Part shown: positions 57,461 through 64,000 of the stretch, piece after piece
Numbering within the stretch: position 1 is the stretch's first letter
Layout: every line of letters begins with the position of its first letter
Source: Chiua virens
Lineage: Eukaryota; Basidiomycota; Agaricomycetes; Boletales; Boletaceae
NCBI GenBank assembly: GCA_019787685.1
Contig: JAHNUO010000008.1
Location: 248,001-312,000 of the forward strand
Direction of reading: 5' to 3'
DNA length: 64,000 nucleotides
The notes under the pieces: model-generated
The model's database searches: none
What the model saw: only the letters and a program-made list of their open reading frames with translations
What the model was told of the DNA's origin: nothing
Translations under genes and position numbers: made by a program

Positions 57461-60298
57461 TAGTTAACAAAGGCACCATTTGATATTGATTCAACAGTCA
57501 CACTTGAGTGATTTTAAACAAAGAACTAGAAAATATGTTGTCAGTAGACTTGAAACAATACAAATGCTGAGGAAAAGAGGGTTGGTTAAGACACATGTCC
57601 CTTAATTACAAGATCACCTAATGGTTCATAACAGTCAAGTGCAAAGAGCAAGAGTTTTACCAAATGGATACTGGCAGAGTGAGTGCCAAGCAAGGTAATA
57701 TATATCTAAACACACCCTCTTTATGGAACCACTAATCCAAGAGACTTCACAAGTACAGTGAAGGCAGGTAGTGTTTGAAAATCCAGTCCTGGTCCCAGGA
57801 ATTTGCAACTAGGACTGGTTCTGGTCCTCAAACTTTTGAAAAAATACAAGACTAATGAAAAACCAGTCTGGACTGGTCTTTTTGGAGGACCAATTGAAGT
57901 CCATATCCATGGGTACATCCCTGAATTTGGCCTGAATTTTCAGATTTATCCAGAATTTCTAGGACTACTTGATCATATAGATCCAATTAATGAGTACTAT
58001 GATATCCCTGAAATCACATAAGCATAATTCCCACAATATCATATGTGCTTTTTATACCCCTAGACTGACATCCTACCCAGAATTAGTCATATCTTGTGAT
58101 CCTGTCAACCAAATCACATGATCTATGGTTCAGTAGCAGGCCAGGAGTGTGTACTACAATGAACCCATGATGGTCTAAGCATAATCATAATGCCCTAATT
58201 GTGTAATATATTGATCTCTGATTAGATACCCCTTGTGAAATGACATATGATATTAAAACAGCCACAAATTTTGATCATGTGAACCAAATTAGATAAGGAT
58301 TGGATAGATTGATAGCTATGAGTCAGAACTCCCATCTTGGTCTAGTCCATTTTATGGTAAGATGTCCCAGGACCACAGACCAGACCTGTAAACACCATTG
58401 ACAATGTGACAATGTGTTGCCATGTCAGCATTGTGTGGCAACAAGAGGGCAAGGTTGAATGAATGGGGGAAAGGTGAGATGAAAGCAATGAGGGTAAAGG
58501 CAAGGGCAATGAGGGTCATGACAACATGACAACTGCATAATGTATATGTAGAAGTTATTGTATTGTCATCATTCTCATCATTGTGTGAATATCAGGCAAG
58601 GTGAGATAAAGGTGATGATGGCATGAATGACAACAGTGAGGTTGTGTTATGTCACCATTTTGTCACAGGTTGGCACTGGTGAATCAACATGCAGAGAGAC
58701 AAACATGATGCATGGACAATGTGACACATTTGTCCATGCATTGTGTTGATGTCTCATTCTCATTTTGTTGTTGTTGGAGATGCAGGAGGCAATGGGTGTA
58801 GACCCAAGTGCCCTTACTATTAGTAAATATAGCAAAGGCAGGACAAGGCTATACAAGTTCTTGACAACCACACAGGCATACTAGTATCCCAGTGCCAGGC
58901 ATTATATGTACCCATACCTGTGAGCCAATACCTGTATGTGCCTCCATAGGAGGTAGGAGTGATATCACAATGTACACAACTGCACACATTGTGTGATTAG
59001 TGTTTAAAAGTCCAGTTTCCCAAGCTCCAGATAAGGCAACCAGACCACAACTATTCCCAACACAGTAGGACTAGATCAAAACTGAAAAAATTGGTCCTAA
59101 ATATATTTTTGTCATTGTACAATCAGTCTGCAACTGGTATTTTGGAAAGACCAGATTGTATCCAAATCTGGCACTTTGTTATCAGTATACCAAAGTTATA
59201 TCAGACTCTTGGCTTTCAACCCTTCCAATATTTAGTCCAATCTGTTCAGAAACAGCTGAGATATAAGTGGTTCTGCACAGGATGTCATTTTTGACCTGAT
59301 AACTTTTATATCTTGGTAAAATATGCTTTACTTGCCTGATGACAACAAACAACACAATAACTATGCTATAGTAGTTATTGTGTCATTGTTGTCCTCACCT
59401 TGTCCTCACCTCTTGTCTCTCACTTCACCTTGCCTGATGCCAGTGCTCACCTGACAAACCAGTGTTTAAAGTCAAGTCCAGTCTGCTTTTTTGGAAACTT
59501 GGATTTTCTCATAACTGCAACTAGACCATAAAAAACTGGTTTTTTAAAAAATATTTCACTCCCTGTTCAGATGTGCCAAATAGGGGCTAACTAATATCTG
59601 TCCAACAGCACAATCTTTATGTAATTTGGATCACATAGTCAAAATTTATGACTATTTATTGTTGCATGTCATTCTATCTCATTCTAGACTATGTAATATT
59701 TTTGCAACTTAATAGTGTGAAACAATGCTTATGTCATTTTAGTCACATTGTAGTACTCATCAATGTCATCAGATTGGCCTCATTGGTGTGAGATTTGGTT
59801 CACAACATCAAACACTATGACTGATCTCAGGTCAGGTGTTGGTCTAGGGGGGTAAAAATGAAAACTGGTCTTAGAAATTCCAAATAAATCTGGACAACTC
59901 AGGATATCTTACAGGATATACCCCTCAATAGGGACTTGGATTGGTCCTACCAAAAGACTAGTCCAGACTGGCTTTTTATTGGTCCTGATTTTTTCTTCCA
60001 AAGTCAAAAGACTGTAATCACTTCAATCTCAAAATCCACAAAACCAGACCACTTAGTATCAGTCCTAAGCAGACCAGTCTGGTCCAGTTGCAGTCTCTTT
60101 GTAGCTTTAGGACTGGACCTTGAAACACTATGAGTGTCATGTACCACTCATTGTTCCAGATAGTGCTATGCTAGCCTGGCTTGGCATGAAAGCCCTGGCT
60201 TAGGCCTAGCTTAGAGGGGCTTAGGCTTCATGAAAATGCAGGCCAGGCCATAAGCCCTTAAAAACCCTGAATAGGGGCCTGGCCAGGTCTACTCAGGG
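57461..60298. repeat. Cluster of small terminal-inverted-repeat elements (family D) and low-complexity DNA
   Basis: The terminus TAGTGTTTnAAAnTCCAGT opens at 57769 and 58998 (AGTGTTTAAAGTC at 59461), and its reverse complement closes at 60130 (ggactggaccttgaaacacta) and perhaps 59817. Interiors repeat ccagtctgg and ggtcct-type blocks. Flanking duplications are not clean. 58380-58800 is rich in caatga/gatgac units. I see no gene. Around 60190-60270 there is a ggcctggc / taggc-rich patch. Confidence 0.45.
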
Positions 60299-60805
60299 TG
60301 TGAACTCTAGAACTCTAGAGTTATTCTTGCAGAGGGACTTGGCTTCACCATGTGTGGTGTGCCCTTGTCATGAGTCTGTCCTTTATTTCGGAGAACAGAG
60401 GTCAGAGGTGAGACTGTCAAGGTCTTTATGGAGTTTGGAGGGAATAGAAGGTAAAACTAATATTCAGACTGAGGGTACAAAGTTGGGGTACTACAGTTTG
60501 TATACTCGAAGTAGAATGGAGATTAGTAATGGAGTTGGTAAGAAACTGAGTAAGATGGTAATCGGGAAAGTATGTAACTGGAGTGGAGTCGGGTATGTAC
60601 AGAGGCTGGAGCTGTGCTGTTAAGTGAGACACAGGTTATTACTAATGTAACACTAGTACAAAAAAAAGACAAGAGGAATTGAGAAGGTTCTAAGTAAAAA
60701 GTCCGGAGATAAGGAGTTGTATACAGAGAGAGATCGTACTGGAGTTATGAAGGAGTAAACCCACAGATCTCAGAGTTAGACCGATGAGATATATGGGATA
60801 TGACA
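60299..60805 (-). repeat. Solo LTR, family B, minus strand
   Basis: On the minus strand it runs TGTCATATCCC to AGAGTTCACA, 507 bp, and matches the gypsy 3' LTR at 38083. Flanks CAGGG (60294-60298) and CATGG (60806-60810) agree at four of five bases, suggesting an aged target duplication. Confidence 0.7.
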
Positions 60806-61490
60806 CATGGCTTGAATCAGCAGATAAGGTGAAGAAATGGTGAGAGTGGTGGCACTGGTGGCATGACTGACAAAATGGATAGCATACATTGTGTCATGTT
60901 GTTTTTATTACAAGTGGATGCACATGGGCAAGCATGCAGAGCACACACAGTGAGGTGGGTGGGTATATATGGTGGGTGAGGGTGGATAGTGCTAGTATTC
61001 AAAGGTCTAGTCCTGGTCCTTTTTTTTTGAAACATTCAAGAACTGGGTAGCCCCTATCCAGTGGCATGTCCTGGATTTTCTAGATTTTCTGAAATTCTTA
61101 GGGCTAGTTTTGTGATTGACTCCCTTAAACTCAATATTTAGCCTAAAATCAGTTATGTCTGTTGATCCTCAGAACTAAATCTCACAGAAATTAGGTCACT
61201 GATATGCCACAAGTAGTAAGCACTATAATCTTTCTGAACTAATCAAAGCATAATTCCCACAATATCACATATTGATATATACATAGGTACTTTGCCATAT
61301 TTAGATATTGTGCCACATTGTGGCTCATTGTTTGTGTTTGTTTCATAGCTAGTTTATTTTATGGCCCTCCAGGCAACCCTGGACCTGCAAGGCAGCAGAC
61401 TCAATGGCAAGATAATATCATTCCTGATCTGCTTTTTACACATGCACACCAACGACTGTTCTTACAGAAAGAATAGATTATAAGGGCTTG
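60806..61490. repeat. Family-D element copy and flanking DNA
   Basis: TAGTATTCAAAGGTCTAGTC at 60993 matches the family-D left end, and aagcataattcccacaatatcacat at about 61248 (given here in part) also occurs after the copy at 57769 (near 58020). The rest holds no gene I can support. Confidence 0.4.
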
Positions 61491-61557
61491 TGTAGACAGA
61501 CAATTGGACAGTTAGATGATTTCGTTGTGTCCCACGTGTGTTTGAAATCTGTGAAAA

Positions 61558-61912
61558 ATGAGCAAAGCTGTGGTGCCAATCGGAGGTTGCGATAACTTCT
61601 GCCACATCAACAATGTTTTCTTCAGTTACGTCGTGCACTTTGTATCCATGACAAAACGAAAACATGAGGTAAGGACAATCATCAATCCCTTTATTATGTT
61701 TTTTTCTGTCAAAGATGGTGAATGTGTGCGACCTGGTCGAGGAGTTCCAATTCTTCACTTGTGCTCACCTTCATTTGCTTGCTGGCACACATGAAATCCA
61801 GTTCACATCATGGACTTGGCAAGCGGCATTGGTTGATTTACTGCGCCTTCATCAAGAGTATCTGCCCTTCAATCATTTTACTCTTCAAGCATGTCGCACA
61901 GGCTCATCATAA
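61558..61912 (+). CDS. Small hypothetical protein, two exons (candidate)
   Basis: Joining 61558-61668 to 61715-61912 across a candidate 46-bp intron (GTAAGG...AAAG) gives 102 residues, starting MSKAVVPIGGCDNF and including LVEEFQFFTCAHLHLLAGTH and ALVDLLRLHQEYLPFNHF. No signal peptide or known domain is seen. The block from about 61490 to 62230 keeps many CpGs whereas most neighbours have lost them, so it may be young or unmethylated sequence. A minus-strand frame covers part of the same DNA, and the splice is only a guess, so confidence is low. Confidence 0.3.
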
Positions 61913-62480
61913 CGAGTGTATCCTGCATTTCGCACCATGTGTTGCCATGCATATCTCAGTTGAGGATTGCCCTGATGAAAATCACACAGACAATGACAGG
62001 ACAACAGGTTTCCCTGACCAAAAAACGAGGAGAAAAGGGCCATGCAGAAAGACAGATTGAGAATGAGGCCATGCAGATAGAATGCTATCAAACTGTAACT
62101 AATGTGAGTGGACGTCAACGGAGTGTTGAAATTGCAATGAACACGAACAGCAGATGAAAGCGCAGGAGCGCCATCCACTGTGTCCAGAAGATGAGGATCA
62201 AACAACATGATGAAGACTGGAGAAACAGATGTACTTTCAGAAGGTAATGACAGAGGACTAGAACCGTGGTACATAACAAGTCTGAGATGAAAAGGAGCTC
62301 CTAATAGGAGAAAGCACCGGGCAAGTTCAATGAACCTGGAAGTTTTGGAATTACTCTATATGTAAAGTTTGTGATGTTTTCCCACGATTTATCAAGGTGA
62401 AACCTGGGCCTTTCGGGTCCAGGAATAGTTGGAGTTCCACAGTGGTCACTCTCTTCAGTCTCTCACTGTGGACTCCAGCT
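61913..62480. other. CpG-retaining sequence, unassigned
   Basis: Continuation of the CpG-rich block. Frames on both strands (plus to 62157, minus 62274-61885) are of similar length and neither shows a domain, so I leave both uncalled. Confidence 0.3.
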
Positions 62481-62539
62481 GTGCAATTCCAGCTACTAAC
62501 AATAACTTGGACATGATAGATAACACAATGACAACAATG

Positions 62540-62632
62540 ACACTCCCTCCTCTCCTTTCTCCTTTCCCTCCTCCTTTCCCTCCTCCTTTCCCTCCTCTCC
62601 CTTTTCTCTTCCTCTCCCCTCTCCCCTACCAA
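62540..62632. repeat. Polypyrimidine tract with short tandem repeat
   Basis: About 90 nearly pure C/T bases on the plus strand with a repeated ctcctttccct unit. A second, looser tract lies at 62668-62725. Between and after them, 62640-63043, I see no gene. Confidence 0.7.
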
Positions 62633-63043
62633 CAATGATCATGGTAGTGATGTTTGTCAATGTAATGACACCCCCTTCCTCCCTTTTCCCTTATCTTTCT
62701 CCTCTCTCTCTTCATCTCCCTTTCTGTCACTGTACCCAGATCATGTGATGGATGACACAACATAATGTGCCACAACAATAATGATGGCAACAACATGTTT
62801 ATAAACATGTTGTGTTCACTGCCCTATATATGACAATGATGACCTAGGTGACAGCTCCACACCTCTATACTTCATGTCACCTATGTTATAACATTTCTCT
62901 TTTTCCTTGCCTTGACAACTCCATTTCCCTAATAGACACTTATCTTAGATATTCCACTCTATTCCACTCTGCCCCTGTGAGTAGATCATATTGTTCCATA
63001 ACATAGTACTTCACTGGTTTTCTTTGCTTCAGTCATAATTGTA

Positions 63044-63486
63044 TGTGAAACAACCTAGAACAAAGACTGAACTAGTTGTAGTGGAAAATGGTCGAGAGAG
63101 GTGGTTCAATTGAAGAGGCGAAAACTCCAAGAGAACTTTGTTAGAGTTCTCTGGCATTGATTCATGGGGTTTATATACTACATGGATATCAGAGTTCTAA
63201 TCTGAGTATGAACTATGGAGAGATGCTATTGGATGATAACATATGAGTCATAGATAAGAAACATAACCTTGCACAGGTATGTATTTGATGGGTTGTGAGT
63301 CATGATGAGTAACATGTGAATACACATGTAGGAATTGAGTCATAAGAAGCATGGCTGTGTGAGAATGCTGTGTTTATGTGGCAGCCAATAGGATATGATC
63401 CTGTTGACAGCCTTGACATGAGGTATTAGACTTAGAAAAGATTGAAAGTATAATCCATAGAGGGATGGAACATTGAAATTGTAACA
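63044..63486 (-). repeat. 3' LTR of family-C gypsy element
   Basis: Runs TGTGAAACAACC to ATTGTAACA on the plus strand (443 bp). On the minus strand it follows a purine-rich GGGGGTAG tract next to the end of pol, so it is the 3' LTR of the element entering from the right. The 5' LTR is outside the window. Confidence 0.7.
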
Positions 63487-63500
63487 CTACCCCCTGTCTG

Positions 63501-64000
63501 TTAATCAGACTCCGGATGATCTATAGTTTCATAATTAAGATAATGGAGAGTATCCTCATCTGTGGATTGGGTTTGGTTCTCATAGTTTTGGAACATGGAA
63601 TTGAATTCCATAAAGGTCACTTGTAGATGACGTGGGGCTTCAGGATGTGCTTTGTGGAAGTCGGAGATTAATTTCTAAGCATTGGTGAGATTCTTTAATG
63701 GTTCCCATGTTCGTTCATCTTCTTTATAACCTTTCCAGTGGATAAGGTATTCCAAGTGGCGACCCTTCATGCATGAGTCAATGATATATTCTGCTTCATA
63801 TTCTTCTTCTCGGTCATCTCCAATAACAATGGGGCACAGTTTGTAAACCAGTTGATCAGGTAGATGTTCTTTATAAGGTTTGACCTGAGAAATGTTCATG
63901 ACTGGATGGATTTGCATAGTGCATGGAAGTTGAAGTTTTAGAGTGTTCGGACTGTGCATATAGATTATGTCATAGGGACCAATCCATTTATCTGTGAATT
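63501..64000 (-). pseudogene. pol: Ty3/gypsy pol 3' end with chromodomain, family C (partial)
   Basis: Minus-strand frame entering from the right edge: HPVMNISQVKPYKEHLPD (the segment before the chromodomain in chromovirus integrases), then the chromodomain EEYEAEYIIDS and LEYLIHWKGYKEDERTWEP. An in-frame stop lies at 63675 just after LTNA; the frame then continues to TAA at 63501. There is no long extension beyond the chromodomain, unlike elements 1 and 2. Only the C-terminus is in the window. Confidence 0.85.

Overview
The window looks like repeat-rich, largely decayed DNA from a filamentous fungus, most likely an Agaricomycete (Basidiomycota). The reasons are two families of chromodomain-bearing Ty3/gypsy retrotransposons with extra C-terminal material, a third gypsy family at the right edge, RecQ-type helicase pseudogenes of the kind scattered through basidiomycete genomes, hAT-type and copia-type elements, and very short candidate introns (46-80 bp). 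I see no intact housekeeping gene, no tRNA or rRNA gene and no CRISPR array. Family assignments come from recalled patterns, not from a search.

Layout, left to right. 1-2.7 kb: truncated LTRs of families here called A and B, including a head-to-head B/B inverted repeat. 2.7-9.35 kb: a decayed minus-strand RecQ-like helicase gene with a zinc-finger end, plus unassigned sequence. 10.9-14.1 kb: a decayed hAT-transposase-like segment and a solo LTR of family C with its target-site duplication (TSD). 14.8-18.8 kb: diverged tandem repeats of roughly 260 bp, split by a complete but non-autonomous copia-type element with a TSD and an initiator-tRNA primer site. 19-27.9 kb: decayed minus-strand genes carrying two copies of an unnamed fungal domain with zinc-ribbon-like cysteines and a possible His/Cys pair; one is cut by a 328-bp hAT-type MITE. 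27.9-34.9 kb: a second helicase pseudogene with two hAT-type elements inserted, each with a perfect 8-bp TSD. 35.1-38.7 kb: a decayed Ty3/gypsy element (family B) with its 3' LTR.

40.3-55.8 kb is the best-preserved part. A 7.7-kb Ty3/gypsy element (element 1, plus strand, TSD AATGC) has a second 7.7-kb relative (element 2, minus strand, TSD ATACC) inserted inside its 3' LTR. LTR lengths and TSDs fit to the base: 719 bp twice for element 1, 731 bp twice for element 2. Both carry gag, a probable -1 frameshift, protease-RT-RNase H-integrase-chromodomain, and a long C-terminal extension ending in two zinc-knuckle-like motifs and an Arg/Ser-rich tail. Both have a Tf1-like self-priming signal: 11 nt just after the 5' LTR are complementary to the predicted first 11 nt of the transcript. 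Element 1 itself landed in an exon of a degenerate host-type gene whose reading frame resumes on the far side.

55.8-64 kb: the rest of that interrupted gene, a cluster of small terminal-inverted-repeat elements, a solo family-B LTR, a block that has kept its CpGs and holds a small candidate spliced gene, a polypyrimidine tract, and the 3' end (chromodomain and LTR) of a family-C gypsy element that runs off the window. Most inactivating changes I could polarise are C-to-T or G-to-A, often CGA to TGA, which suggests deamination of methylated CpG. How the pieces relate: most genes here are self-replicating elements or their victims, and the insertions can be ordered in time by nesting.
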